Both the position numbers and the translations under genes were made by a program. The notes beneath the pieces are model-generated. The model did not search any database, was not told the origin of the DNA, and was given only the letters and a program-made list of their open reading frames with translations. A stretch of 64,000 nucleotides of DNA from NCBI GenBank assembly GCA_017792445.1, contig CP051232.1:3384001-3448000 (forward strand), written 5' to 3'. The DNA comes from Maritimibacter sp. Lineage in GTDB: Bacteria > Pseudomonadota > Alphaproteobacteria > Rhodobacterales > Rhodobacteraceae. Position 1 is the stretch's first letter, and each line of letters opens with the position of its first letter. This document shows positions 19,754 to 28,470 of the stretch, piece by piece.

Positions 19754-19784
19754 TGGGGCGCAGAAGTACCAGTTCCGCGCCCCA
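19754..19784 (+). terminator. Candidate terminator hairpin after nrdJ
   Basis: TGGGGCGC (19754-19761) pairs with GCGCCCCA (19777-19784) around a 15-base loop, 13 bp after the nrdJ stop. The T-rich stretch that follows is weak (GCTCTTCCCGC), so termination efficiency is uncertain. Confidence 0.45.
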
Positions 19785-19959
19785 GCTCTTCCCGCAATCG
19801 ATCAGTGCGCTGCGGGGAAAGCGTGTTCGGCCCAAAGGGTCGACGATCACCTAGGGAGCATGCTCGGACATTGGGATCAATAGCGCACTAACTTATTCAC
19901 CGGCTTGTCCAAGGGGTTATCCCGAGGTTTCTCGCCGGTTTGCAAAAAGGGGGGATGAT

Positions 19960-20100
19960 ATGTCCCGTCGTAAGAACTCTGAGGTGACGAGCGCAAAGGC
20001 TGCATCTGCTGCGGCTAAGGTGCTCGCCAATCCGAAGTCTTCTAAGGCTGCCAAATCGGCGGCAGCGTCGGCGCTCACTCAGCGACCGAACAAGAAGTAA
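19960..20100 (+). CDS. Small Ala/Ser/Lys-rich protein, 46 residues
   Basis: A short open frame reads MSRRKNSEVTSAKAASAAAK then VLANPKSSKAAKSAAASALT and QRPNKK. It has a purine-rich GGGGGG just upstream of the ATG at 19960 and sits in its own intergenic island. The composition is basic and alanine-rich, with a degenerate internal duplication (SAKAASAAAKVL against SKAAKSAAASAL). I have seen the pattern of alternating KAAKSAA with a terminal SALTQR in small uncharacterised bacterial proteins, so I regard it as a real gene. Its function is unknown; a helical nucleic-acid-binding or chaperone-like peptide is conceivable. The surrounding bases (19860-19950) are clearly AT-richer than neighbouring genes, which suggests acquisition. 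An 11-bp hairpin follows the stop. Confidence 0.7.
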   Translation: MSRRKNSEVTSAKAASAAAKVLANPKSSKAAKSAAASALTQRPNKK

Positions 20101-20110
20101 AACTCGGACC

Positions 20111-20152
20111 GGGGCGTCGCGCTTTTCCCCAACCAACAACCCGCGACGCCCC
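20111..20152. terminator. Perfect 11-bp hairpin downstream of the 46-residue gene
   Basis: GGGGCGTCGCG (20111-20121) is exactly complementary to CGCGACGCCCC (20142-20152) across a 20-base, C/A-rich loop. There is no T tract after it. It may stabilise or end the small-gene mRNA. Confidence 0.5.
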
Positions 20153-20311
20153 CGTCCACCCGCTGGCCCGGCGGTAAATGGGCACGAACAGGGAGGGACG
20201 GGCTATTGTCCTTGCCCACCTTGACCCGGGGTGAGTGCGCTTGCCCTGAATGCAGGTCGGGCCGCAGGCAGAAACCGGGCGGTACGAACGATGAGTCCGA
20301 TCGGCAAAACT

Positions 20312-20341
20312 GGGGCGCCTCCGGGCGCCCCCATTTCTTTT
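20312..20341 (+). terminator. Intrinsic terminator
   Basis: GGGGCGCC (20312-20319) pairs with GGCGCCCC (20324-20331) around a 4-base loop and is followed by CATTTCTTTT. It is a canonical Rho-independent terminator that ends a transcript for which no protein gene is apparent immediately upstream. Confidence 0.75.
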
Positions 20342-20503
20342 GCGGTTTCGATATTTGAAAAAGATATCAGCGCGCTGCTGCTTGTTCTTGATGTATCGCG
20401 CGAAGGCGGGTGGAGATTATTTACCTTGGGTAAGGTTTTCCGGAGTCGGCGCTGTCATCAAACCGTCATATCCTGAGGGTCTCGGAACTGGAGGAGCAAT
20501 CCG

Positions 20504-20932
20504 ATGATCAAGCGTTCCATTCCCGACCTTCTCGAAGGTCGTCCCCTTGTGTCCGTGTCGCCTGACCAGAGTGTCAGGGATGCCTGCACCGTCCTGGCCG
20601 CGCACGACACCGGTGCCGTCGCCGTTATGCAAGGCGGGAAACTGGCCGGGATTCTCAGCGAGCGGGACGTGATCCGCAAATGCATCTGCGCCGGGCGTCC
20701 GACGGCCCAGACCGCCGTGTCCGAGATCATGACCGCGAACCCGGTGACCATCCGGCTGAACGCCTCGGTGGCGGATGCCTTGCAGGCGATGCTTGACGGC
20801 GGGTTCCGGCATTTGCCGGTGATGAACGGCCCGGACGAGGTGGCCGGGGTGCTGGCGATGCGCGATATCCCGACCGAGAACCGGCTGCTGGTGGAACGCT
20901 ACCGCGAGTACACGGGGCCCTCGGCCGCGTGA
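20504..20932 (+). CDS. Two-CBS-domain protein
   Basis: This is a 142-residue soluble protein consisting of a tandem CBS pair, a Bateman module that usually binds adenine nucleotides. CBS1 spans about residues 5-65 (VSVSPDQSVRDACTVL, GKLAGILSERDVIRK) and CBS2 about 75-130 (MTANPVTIRLNASVADALQAM, EVAGVLAMRDI). GGAGGAG lies 8 bases before the ATG. There is no fused catalytic domain, so it probably acts as an energy-sensing regulator of a partner that cannot be named. It is transcribed alone, with terminators on its upstream side. Confidence 0.88.
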   Translation: MIKRSIPDLLEGRPLVSVSPDQSVRDACTVLAAHDTGAVAVMQGGKLAGILSERDVIRKCICAGRPTAQTAVSEIMTANPVTIRLNASVADALQAMLDGGFRHLPVMNGPDEVAGVLAMRDIPTENRLLVERYREYTGPSAA

Positions 20933-21097
20933 CGCGCTTAGCCCGGACATGGCCCGAGGCAAGGCCTGACCTTCTGACAATCAGTTGATCGCGTCGGACG
21001 GAACGATTTGAAACCGTCCCGCTGCGGCGTCCGTAGCTTGTTGTAACCGGAGACGATGTGTTTCCGGCGTTAACTGGTAAACGGGAGGTACCCCCCA

Positions 21098-21652
21098 ATG
21101 TTCAAGACACTCGCTTCTGCCGCCGCCATCCTGACCGCGACCGCAGGCTTTGCCGCCGCTCAGGGCAACCCCACCGTCGGCGGCGCGCCGATGATGGCCG
21201 ACATGACCATTGCCGAGAACGCGTCTGCCGCGCCGAACCTGACCACTCTGGTCGCCGCCGTGACCGAGGCGGAAATGGTCGAAACGCTGATGGGCGCCGG
21301 TCCGTTCACCGTGTTCGCGCCGACCAACTCGGCCTTCGCGCAGATCAACGCCGCCTCGCTTGAGAAACTGCTGGCCAACAAGCCTCAGCTTCAGCAGGTG
21401 CTGGGCTGCCATGTCGTCGCGGCCGAGGCGTTTTCGCAGGACATCGCCGGGATGATCGCCGCTGACGGCGGCATGCACCCGGTCGAGACCGTCGGCGGCT
21501 GCACGCTGACCGCCTACATGGAAGGCGGCATGCTGAAGCTGAAGGACGAGAATGGCCGCGTGGCGACCGTGACCGTGGCCGACGTCGACCAGTCGAACGG
21601 CGTGGTTCACGTGATCGACACCGTCCTGATCCCGGCGGGTCAGGTTCAGTAA
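21098..21652 (+). CDS. Secreted fasciclin (FAS1) domain protein
   Basis: This 184-residue protein has a cleavable signal peptide (MFKTLASAAAILTATAGFAAAQ, cut near residue 22). One FAS1 domain follows, including the H1 box GPFTVFAPTNSAF and the H2 region VVHVIDTVLIP. FAS1 domains mediate adhesion or protein binding, and bacterial single-domain forms are periplasmic or surface proteins. GGGAGG precedes the ATG. A strong bidirectional hairpin at 21674-21700 separates it from the convergent Hint gene. Confidence 0.92.
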   Translation: MFKTLASAAAILTATAGFAAAQGNPTVGGAPMMADMTIAENASAAPNLTTLVAAVTEAEMVETLMGAGPFTVFAPTNSAFAQINAASLEKLLANKPQLQQVLGCHVVAAEAFSQDIAGMIAADGGMHPVETVGGCTLTAYMEGGMLKLKDENGRVATVTVADVDQSNGVVHVIDTVLIPAGQVQ

Positions 21653-21673
21653 ATTCCCGACATTACTGAATGC

Positions 21674-21700
21674 GAAAGGGCGGCCTTGTGCCGCCCTTTC
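21674..21700. terminator. Bidirectional terminator between the fasciclin and Hint genes
   Basis: GAAAGGGCGGC (21674-21684) pairs perfectly with GCCGCCCTTTC (21690-21700), with a 5-base loop. A-rich and T-rich ends on either side suit termination of both converging genes. Confidence 0.75.
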
Positions 21701-21727
21701 CTGTCTTGCGGGTGCCGTGTGCGGCGT

Positions 21728-22678
21728 TCAGACCGCGACGGCCACGTCCCACGCCTGACCCACGGGGGCGGCGTCCTTCAGGCCCAGCCGGGCGCGCAGC
21801 GCGGCGGGCAGAAGGCGGGCGCTGGCCACGCGGGGCATCGACATCTCGGCGATCGCGCGATCCTCGCCGAAGCGGGCAAGGTATTCGGCGTGGTTGTCAT
21901 AGGCCGCGCGTCCGCTCGCCTCGACGAAGCTTTCGGTTGCCGCACCGTTGGCCAGCAGAACCTCGTGGCGGGCGGTCTCGACGTGGTAGACGGTGACCTC
22001 GGCATTGCGTTGCTCGGCCAGTTCCAGACGGATCGTCTTGCCGTTCACCAGCGCGGCGGCGTTGACCAGCATGCCGTCCAGCACCATCGCGTGCTCGGCG
22101 GTCACGGTCAGTTCGCGATGCGGCAGGCCGTTCCCCAGCGCGCCGGCCGAGATCTTCACCAGATCGCCCTGCGGGTACAGGCCGTGGATCATGCGGAAGG
22201 TCTGCTTGCCGACCCACAGCACCTCTTCGTCGCGACCATCGGCGGTCAGGACACGGTCACCGGCGGCCAGCGTGTCGATCCGGACCTCGCCCGACGGGGT
22301 CGCGATCAGGGTGTCGCCCGCAAAGCAGTTGGCAACGGCGACGTCCGAGTTTTCCGCGGCGGCCATGCCCGACACGAAGTCGGCCGGGTCAAGTTCGCCC
22401 GCGTGCGGGATGAAGATCGAGGTCGGGGTGTGGGTGTACGAATACAGCGCATAGGTCTCGCCGTCGATCTCGACGGTATAGCCAAGGTACTCGTTGCCGG
22501 CGTCGGGGTAGAAGATGTAGTCGCCGGTCGACGCGGTGTCAGAGTCGTCGGCGTCATAGACGGTGCCGCCGCTGCCGTACTCGTAGGCGCCGCTGAAGGT
22601 CAGCGTGTAGCCAGAGCCGGTGTCCGTCAGAACGTAGTCCGAGATAATGATCGTGTTGGAAAACGTGGCGTCTGCCAT
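21728..22678 (-). CDS. Hint-domain (Hedgehog/intein-like) protein
   Basis: This 316-residue protein has an acidic, Gly/Thr/Tyr-rich N-terminal half (about 1-115) followed by a Hint domain. The Hint domain starts at CFAGDTLIATPSG (Cys near residue 118), contains the block-B-like TAEHAMVLDG with its conserved His, and continues through VYHVE. This is the Hint_2 type widespread in Rhodobacterales, usually with secreted repeat-rich or calcium-binding N-termini. No C-terminal splicing Asn is evident, so self-cleavage rather than splicing would be expected. The start at 22678 has GGAAAGGA about 7 bases upstream (reverse strand); an in-frame ATG at 22741 is less likely. Autoprocessing is inference. 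Confidence 0.82.
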   Translation of the reverse strand: MADATFSNTIIISDYVLTDTGSGYTLTFSGAYEYGSGGTVYDADDSDTASTGDYIFYPDAGNEYLGYTVEIDGETYALYSYTHTPTSIFIPHAGELDPADFVSGMAAAENSDVAVANCFAGDTLIATPSGEVRIDTLAAGDRVLTADGRDEEVLWVGKQTFRMIHGLYPQGDLVKISAGALGNGLPHRELTVTAEHAMVLDGMLVNAAALVNGKTIRLELAEQRNAEVTVYHVETARHEVLLANGAATESFVEASGRAAYDNHAEYLARFGEDRAIAEMSMPRVASARLLPAALRARLGLKDAAPVGQAWDVAVAV

Positions 22679-22888
22679 GTTCGGTCCTTTCCGTGAGATT
22701 GTGCGAGAAAGCCAGACTGTGGCGGCTGGCTGCGCGCACACTCCCGGAATGGAGCATCGTCACGTGGCTTAAGCTAAAGGCCCGGTCCGACAGGGCGATT
22801 CCCCCGTCGTCGACGAAAAAGTTAACATGCGTTTAACGGTTCGGGAAGAATGTCCGATGGAAAGAGTCGGGTAGTTTACTTCACGTTT

Positions 22889-24262
22889 TCAACAATTCGG
22901 CACGTTTACCGCGAGTCCGCCCAGAGAAGTCTCTTTATACTTGTGGCTCATGTCGTTGCCGGTCTGCCGCATCGTTTCGATGGCGGCGTCCAGAGGCACA
23001 AGGTGCGTGCCATCCCCGCGCAGGGCCAGCGACGCGGCGGACACCGCCTTGATCGCGCCCAGCCCGTTGCGCTCGATGCAGGGGACCTGCACCAGCCCGC
23101 GCACGGGATCGCAGGTCATGCCAAGGTGATGCTCCAGCGCGATCTCGGCTGCGTTCTCGACCTGCTCGGGGGTGCCGCCCATGACGGCGCACAGGCCCGC
23201 CGCCGCCATCGCCGCGGCGCTGCCGACCTCGGCCTGACAGCCGCACTCGGCGCCAGAGATCGAGGCGTTGTGCTTGACCAGTCCGCCGATCGCGGCGGCG
23301 GTCAGCAGGAAGTCCGGCATCTTCGACGGCCCGGCGCCCGGCACGTGATCCAGCCAGTAGCGGATCACGGCGGGCACCACGCCCGCGGCGCCGTTGGTGG
23401 GTGCGGTGACGACCTGACCGCCGGCGGCGTTCTCTTCGTTCACCGCCATGGCATAGACCGACATCCAGTCGTTGATGACATGCGGTGCGGCAAGGTTGGT
23501 GCCGCGCTCGGCCTCCAGCCGGTCCCGGATCGCGGCGGCGCGTCGCTTCACGCCCAGCCCGCCCGGCAGGATGCCATGCGCCTCCAGCCCCCGGTCCATG
23601 CAGTCCCTCATCACCTGCCACACCCGCGCGATACCGTCGTCCAGCGCGGCGCGGCCGATGCGGCTAAGTTCGTTGGCGCGTTTCAGATCGGCGACGGACT
23701 TGCCCTCGCGGGCGCACATTTCCAGCATCTCGGCGGCGGACTTGAACGGGTAGGGGACGGGCGGGCCGTCGTCGGTGTCCTTGCCGCGCGCCAGTTCCGC
23801 CTCGGTCAGAACAAAGCCGCCGCCCACCGAGTAGTAGGTCTCTTGCAGGATCACGTCGCCCTGCCGGTCTGTTGCGGCGACGGTCATGCCGTTGGCGTGG
23901 CCGGGCAGGGGGTCGCCGTAGTCCAGCACCACGTCCGTCTCCGGGTCCAGCGCCAACGGCGACAACCCCTCGGGCGTCACGGTCCGGGTCTCGGCGATCT
24001 GTTTCAGCACGCGTTCGGCGGCCTCGTGGTCATAGTCCTGCGGCGTGAACCCGGCGAGGCCAAGGATCACGGCGCGGTCGCTTGCGTGGCCGATCCCGGT
24101 GAAGGCCAGCGAGCCATAAAGCCGCGCCTTCAGGCCGTGCGCGGTGAAGGCCGAGCCGCGCAGCGTGTCGAGAAACCGCGCCGCCGCCACCATCGGCCCC
24201 ATCGTATGCGAGGACGAGGGGCCGACGCCCACCTTGAACATGTCGAAAACGGAGATGAACAT
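22889..24262 (-). CDS. sdaA: L-serine ammonia-lyase (L-serine dehydratase)
   Basis: This enzyme deaminates L-serine to pyruvate and ammonia using a [4Fe-4S] cluster. The 457-residue single-chain form begins [20 protein letters not shown], the invariant substrate-binding SSSHTMGPM segment. It contains [20 protein letters not shown] and a third cysteine in the [16 protein letters not shown] region for the iron-sulfur cluster. The start at 24262 matches the family N-terminus, with AAGG upstream. The DUF454 gene lies upstream on the same strand. Confidence 0.95.
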   Translation of the reverse strand: MFISVFDMFKVGVGPSSSHTMGPMVAAARFLDTLRGSAFTAHGLKARLYGSLAFTGIGHASDRAVILGLAGFTPQDYDHEAAERVLKQIAETRTVTPEGLSPLALDPETDVVLDYGDPLPGHANGMTVAATDRQGDVILQETYYSVGGGFVLTEAELARGKDTDDGPPVPYPFKSAAEMLEMCAREGKSVADLKRANELSRIGRAALDDGIARVWQVMRDCMDRGLEAHGILPGGLGVKRRAAAIRDRLEAERGTNLAAPHVINDWMSVYAMAVNEENAAGGQVVTAPTNGAAGVVPAVIRYWLDHVPGAGPSKMPDFLLTAAAIGGLVKHNASISGAECGCQAEVGSAAAMAAAGLCAVMGGTPEQVENAAEIALEHHLGMTCDPVRGLVQVPCIERNGLGAIKAVSAASLALRGDGTHLVPLDAAIETMRQTGNDMSHKYKETSLGGLAVNVPNC

Positions 24263-24402
24263 CGCACGCCTTTCCCTGTTCCTTCCGTGGTGCCAAAGCC
24301 GGGCCGCCAATGCCACGCGAAAAGCGACCGGTTGGCGAGGGCGGGCGGCAAGGGCAGGGGAATTGGCTCGTTGGCAGGCGCTATGCCTGCGGTGCCGTCA
24401 CC

Positions 24403-24759
24403 TCACCCGTCGGGACGGGTCCAAACGAAGATCCCCGCCGGGATCATGCAGGCGGCCTGTATCGCGATCAGGTACAACTCCAGCCCCATCAGCACAGACA
24501 GCATAAGCACCGCGCCCATGGTCGACACCGCCATGATCTTGGCGCGCCGTGAGATGGCGCCGGTCTCTTCCCAGCGGCGGATGTGGGGGCCGAAATGCGC
24601 GTGCTCGATCAGCCATGCGCGGGCGCGGGGCGAGCCCTTGCCGAACAGGAACGCGGCGAGGATCATGAAGGGCACCGTCGGCAGGACGGGCAGCACTACG
24701 CCGACCATGCCAAGCGCGACCGCGATCCATCCCAGCGCCAGAAAGACATGCCTGCCCAT
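24403..24759 (-). CDS. DUF454 (YbaN-type) small inner membrane protein
   Basis: This 118-residue protein has three to four hydrophobic helices. It carries the family signature GxVGVVLPVLPTVPFMILAAF near the N-terminus, followed by FGKGSPRARAWLIEH and the cytoplasmic RAKIMAVSTM motif. The YbaN/DUF454 function is unknown. It is divergent from rpiA, with 170 bp between them. Confidence 0.88.
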   Translation of the reverse strand: MGRHVFLALGWIAVALGMVGVVLPVLPTVPFMILAAFLFGKGSPRARAWLIEHAHFGPHIRRWEETGAISRRAKIMAVSTMGAVLMLSVLMGLELYLIAIQAACMIPAGIFVWTRPDG

Positions 24760-24929
24760 CGTCTTCGTCCCTTGCCTTCTGAAACCCCATCATAGCCCGC
24801 TTGTGCGGCAGGGCGAACCGGCCATGCGCGAGGCGCGACCCGGCGCTGCGTCAAAGCGGGAAATCCGCACTCGCACCCCGGCGTCTTCTTGCCTATAACG
24901 CCGGGGACTTTCAGGGGAGCTGCCAAAGA

Positions 24930-25718
24930 ATGAACGGAGACCTTTCGCCCATCGACACCGCAAAGTTCGTCGCCGCCAAACGCGCGGTGGAGTTCGTCGA
25001 GGACGGGATGCGCGTGGGGCTGGGCACCGGCTCGACCGCCGCGTGGATGGTCCGCTGCCTGGGCGAACTCGTGCGCGAGGACGGGCTGCGCGTGAAGGGC
25101 GTGCCGACCTCGACCCGCACCGCGGAACTGGCCCGCAAGGTGGGGATCGACGTGATCTCGCTGGACGAGGCGAAGTGGCTAGACCTTACCATCGACGGCG
25201 CTGACGAGTTCGACCCGGATCTGAACCTGATCAAGGGCGGCGGCGGCGCACATCTGATGGAGAAGATCGTGGCGACCGCCTCGGACCGGATGATCGTGAT
25301 CACCGACGCGACCAAGAAGGTCGAGACGCTGGGCAACTTCCCCCTGCCGGTCGAGGTCATTCCCTTCGGCTGGCAGACCACCAAAGCACTTGTGGAGGAG
25401 ACACTGGCCGGGCTCGACGTGCTTGGCCAGACCACGACGCTTCGCCTGAACGGCGAGGCGCCCTTCCTGACCGACGAAGGGAACTACATCGTCGATCTGC
25501 ACCTCGAACGCATCGCCAATCCCCGGCAGCTTTCGCTGGTGCTCAATCAAATTCCGGGCGTGGTCGAGAATGGCCTGTTCATCGACATCTGCGACGTGGT
25601 GGTCATCGGCCATGGCGACGGGCGGGTGGAAGTGAACGACATCAACGCGGGTACGCACGAGGAGGACCGGATCGAATTCGCCGAGAGCGACAATATGTTC
25701 TCGGACCTATCGGAGTAG
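24930..25718 (+). CDS. rpiA: Ribose-5-phosphate isomerase A
   Basis: RpiA interconverts ribulose-5-phosphate and ribose-5-phosphate in the pentose phosphate pathway. The 262-residue protein shows the substrate loop GLGTGSTAAWMV, DGADEFDPDLNLIKGGGGAHLMEK (catalytic Asp and Glu/Lys region) and a C-terminal NGLFIDICDVVVIG. The ATG at 24930 has AGGGGAG at about 24913. It lies 10 bp upstream of gor; supplying NADPH-linked pentose flux next to glutathione reductase makes biological sense. Confidence 0.96.
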   Translation: MNGDLSPIDTAKFVAAKRAVEFVEDGMRVGLGTGSTAAWMVRCLGELVREDGLRVKGVPTSTRTAELARKVGIDVISLDEAKWLDLTIDGADEFDPDLNLIKGGGGAHLMEKIVATASDRMIVITDATKKVETLGNFPLPVEVIPFGWQTTKALVEETLAGLDVLGQTTTLRLNGEAPFLTDEGNYIVDLHLERIANPRQLSLVLNQIPGVVENGLFIDICDVVVIGHGDGRVEVNDINAGTHEEDRIEFAESDNMFSDLSE

Positions 25719-25728
25719 AATCAGAACC

Positions 25729-27201
25729 ATGTCCTTCGACTACGACCTATTCGTCATCGGTGGCGGGTCCGGCGGCGTTCGCGCCGCACGGACGGCCGCG
25801 CAGGAAGGCGCCAAGGTGGCGCTTGCCGAGGAATACCGCCTTGGCGGCACCTGCGTCATCCGGGGCTGTGTGCCCAAGAAGCTGATGGTCTTCGCCTCGT
25901 CCTACGCCCAGCGGATGAAGGATGCGCAGGCCTACGGCTGGGACGTGACGCCCGGCGAATTCTCGTGGCCGGATTTCCGCAAGAAGCTGCACGCCGAACT
26001 GGACCGGCTGGAAGGCGTCTACGGACGCCTGCTGGAAGGCTCGGACGTCGAGGTTCATGCGCAGCGCGCGAAGGTCAAGGACGCCCACACGGTCGAACTG
26101 GCGGACGGCTCGACCTTTTCGGCCAAGCACATCCTCGTGGCCGTGGGCGGCCACCCGGTGCGCCCCGACATCCCGAATGCCGAACTGGGGATCGTGTCCA
26201 ACGACATCTTCCTGATGGAAGAGATGCCGAAGTCGGTGCTGATCATCGGCGGCGGCTATATCGCCTGCGAATTCGCCTGCATTCTCAACGGGCTGGGCGT
26301 GAAGGTCACGCAATTCTACCGCGGCGCCCAGATCCTGCGCGGCTTCGATGACGAGGCCCGCGGCCTGATCGCCGAGCAGATGCGCGCACAGGGCATCGAC
26401 CTGCACTGCGGCACCAACATCGTCGAGATGGCGCCCGCCGATCACCATGACGAGACCGCCGACACCGAGGCGGTGATGGAAGAGCCCGTCGGGCTGACCA
26501 ACATCGGCGACAAAACTTTGGGCAACAACCCGGAAAGCGCCACCTCCGAGGACGCGGGCAAACCGGTCTGGGTCAAGGCGACCAACGGCTCGGAAGGCGT
26601 GTTCGATCACGTGTTCTTCGCCACCGGCCGCGCGCCGTCGGTCGAGGGGCTGGGGCTGGAAGAGCTTGGCGTGAAGATCGGCCGCCGGGGCGAGATCGTG
26701 GTCGACGACTATTCGCAGACCTCGGTGCCGTCGATCTACGCCATCGGCGACGTGACGGGCCGCATCGAACTGACGCCCGTGGCGATCCGCGAGGGGATGG
26801 CCTTCACCGAGACCGTGTTCAAGGGCAACCCGACGAAGCCGGACCACGACCTTGTGCCGTCCGCGATCTTCACCCAGCCGGAATACGGCGCGGTCGGTCT
26901 GACCGAGGAACAGGCGCGCGATCAAGAGCCGATCGAGGTCTATGCCACCTCGTTCAAACCGATGAACCACGCCTTTGCAGGGCGCGATGACCGGGTGCTG
27001 ATGAAGCTGATCGTCAGCCAGGAAACCCGGAAGGTTCTGGGATGTCATATCGTCGCGGACGACGCGGGCGAGATGATCCAGCTGGCGGGTATCGCCGTAA
27101 AGATGGGTGCCACGAAGGAAGACTTCGACCGCGTTTGTGCGGTACACCCGACCATGGCGGAGGAACTCGTCACGATGAAGTCACCGACGAGAACCAGCTG
27201 A
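25729..27201 (+). CDS. gor: Glutathione-disulfide reductase with an acidic insertion
   Basis: This FAD- and NADPH-dependent flavoprotein keeps glutathione reduced. Visible elements are the N-terminal FAD motif GGGSGGVRAARTAA, the redox pair in GGTCVIRGCVPKKL (Cys42, Cys47), the NADPH site GGGYIACEFA with downstream Arg residues, ATGRAPSVEGLGLEELGV, and the C-terminal AVHPTMAEE carrying the catalytic His. At 490 residues it is longer than the usual 450 or so. The excess is an acidic, low-complexity insertion at about residues 237-277 in the NADPH domain. The gene is 10 bp from rpiA, so they are probably co-transcribed. Confidence 0.92.
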   Translation: MSFDYDLFVIGGGSGGVRAARTAAQEGAKVALAEEYRLGGTCVIRGCVPKKLMVFASSYAQRMKDAQAYGWDVTPGEFSWPDFRKKLHAELDRLEGVYGRLLEGSDVEVHAQRAKVKDAHTVELADGSTFSAKHILVAVGGHPVRPDIPNAELGIVSNDIFLMEEMPKSVLIIGGGYIACEFACILNGLGVKVTQFYRGAQILRGFDDEARGLIAEQMRAQGIDLHCGTNIVEMAPADHHDETADTEAVMEEPVGLTNIGDKTLGNNPESATSEDAGKPVWVKATNGSEGVFDHVFFATGRAPSVEGLGLEELGVKIGRRGEIVVDDYSQTSVPSIYAIGDVTGRIELTPVAIREGMAFTETVFKGNPTKPDHDLVPSAIFTQPEYGAVGLTEEQARDQEPIEVYATSFKPMNHAFAGRDDRVLMKLIVSQETRKVLGCHIVADDAGEMIQLAGIAVKMGATKEDFDRVCAVHPTMAEELVTMKSPTRTS

Positions 27202-27279
27202 GCTTCGGCTTGATTTCGGGCGGTCCTGCGCACAGGTAGCTAGGAACGCTGATACGGCAAGGGAAGGAAAAAGACGTAG

Positions 27280-28452
27280 ATGGCCAATAATTCAGGCGGC
27301 CCCTGGGGCGGAGGAGGCGGTAATCGCGGGGGTGGTGACGACGACCGCCGTCCCGCAGGCGGGCAGGGCCCGCGCCGTCCGGGCGAAAGCTCGCAGATCC
27401 CCGAGATCGACCAGATCATGAAAAAAGGCCAGGAACGTCTTCGCGTTCTCATGGGCGGGCGCGGCGGCGGCCGTCCGAACGGGCCTAACGGCACCGGCGG
27501 CGGTGGCGGCTTCCAGTTCACCCGCGGCACGCTGGGCATCGGCGCGCTGGTGCTGGTGGCGCTGTGGCTGTTCAGCTCGCTGTACACGGTGAAACCGGAA
27601 GAACAGTCTGTCGAACTGTTCCTTGGCCGCTATTCGGCAATCGGCAATCCCGGCCTGAACTTCGCGCCGTGGCCCTTCGTCACCGCCGAAGTGCTGCCGG
27701 TCACGCGCGAGCAGACCGAGAACATCGGCACCGACAATTCGCGCTCTGGCGACGCCGGCCTGATGCTGACCACCGACGAGAACATCGTCGACCTCGATTT
27801 CCAGGTGGTGTGGAACATCAACGACCCGGCCAAGTTCCTGTTCAACCTGCGCGACCCGTCCGAAACGATCCGCGCGGTGTCGGAATCGGCCATGCGCGAG
27901 ATCATCGCGGCCTCGCAACTGGCGCCGATCCTGAACCGTGACCGGGGCATCATCGCCGACAACGCGCAGGCGCTGATCCAGGCGACGCTCGACAGCTACG
28001 ACGCCGGGGTGAACATCATCCGCGTCAACCTCGACAAGGCGGACCCGCCCGCCGAGGTGATCGACTCGTTCCGCGAAGTGCAGGCCGCCGAGCAGGAGGC
28101 CGACCGCCTTCGCCGTCAGGCCGACGCCTACGCCAACCGCGTCCTCGCCGGCGCCCGCGGTGAAGCCGCCCAGATCCTCGAAGAGGCCGAAGCCTACCGC
28201 GCTCAGGTCGTCAACGAGGCCGAAGGTGACGCCAGCCGCTTCCTCGCCGTCCTGACCGAGTACCGCAACGCGCCCGACGTGACGCGCAAGCGCCTGTACC
28301 TCGAGACGATGGAGTCGGTGTTCGGCGACGTTGAGAAGATCATTCTCGACGACAACGTCTCTGGCAGCGGCGGCAACGGGCAGGGGGTCGTTCCCTACCT
28401 TCCGCTGAACGAACTGCGCCGCGGCGCGGACACCTCGTCGGCATCGCAGTAA
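27280..28452 (+). CDS. hflK: FtsH protease modulator HflK
   Basis: HflK and HflC form a large membrane-anchored SPFH/prohibitin complex that encloses the FtsH protease and restrains it. The 390-residue product has a Gly/Arg/Asn-rich cytoplasmic N-terminus (about 1-85), one transmembrane helix (about 88-105, GIGALVLVALWLFSSLY), the SPFH/Band-7 domain (VKPEEQSVELFLGRY onward) and a coiled-coil region AEQEADRLRRQADAYANRV. hflC follows after 18 bp. The upstream GGAAGG supplies a ribosome site. Confidence 0.95.
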   Translation: MANNSGGPWGGGGGNRGGGDDDRRPAGGQGPRRPGESSQIPEIDQIMKKGQERLRVLMGGRGGGRPNGPNGTGGGGGFQFTRGTLGIGALVLVALWLFSSLYTVKPEEQSVELFLGRYSAIGNPGLNFAPWPFVTAEVLPVTREQTENIGTDNSRSGDAGLMLTTDENIVDLDFQVVWNINDPAKFLFNLRDPSETIRAVSESAMREIIAASQLAPILNRDRGIIADNAQALIQATLDSYDAGVNIIRVNLDKADPPAEVIDSFREVQAAEQEADRLRRQADAYANRVLAGARGEAAQILEEAEAYRAQVVNEAEGDASRFLAVLTEYRNAPDVTRKRLYLETMESVFGDVEKIILDDNVSGSGGNGQGVVPYLPLNELRRGADTSSASQ

Positions 28453-28470
28453 GGCAGGGAGGACAAGACC

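Larger units (their letters stand above)
20101..20503. other. 403-bp intergenic region with two strong hairpins and no convincing gene
   Basis: After the small gene there is an 11-bp hairpin (20111-20152). An unassigned stretch (20160-20310) follows, then a strong T-tailed terminator (20312-20341), and then AT-richer DNA leading to the CBS gene. A TTGACC at 20221-20226 could be a -35 element. An 81-codon frame here lacks a ribosome site and looks non-coding. An unannotated small RNA ending at the terminator would explain the layout. Confidence 0.5.

Noticed and set aside
20160-20340. Possible signal recognition particle RNA in the orphan terminator region.
   Set aside because: The conserved GGAAGGAAGCAG-type apical motif is absent; at most it is an unassigned small RNA.
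20231-20476. 81-codon plus-strand frame in the intergenic region before the CBS gene.
   Set aside because: It lacks a ribosome site, spans the strong terminator at 20312-20341 and has atypical composition.
22850-24898. 682-codon plus-strand frame opposite sdaA and the DUF454 gene.
   Set aside because: It is antisense to clearly coding genes. High-GC codon bias leaves the opposite frame open and the product has no recognisable domain.
25747-27147. 466-codon minus-strand frame opposite gor.
   Set aside because: It is an antisense shadow of gor with a His/Asp/Gly-rich product and no ribosome site.
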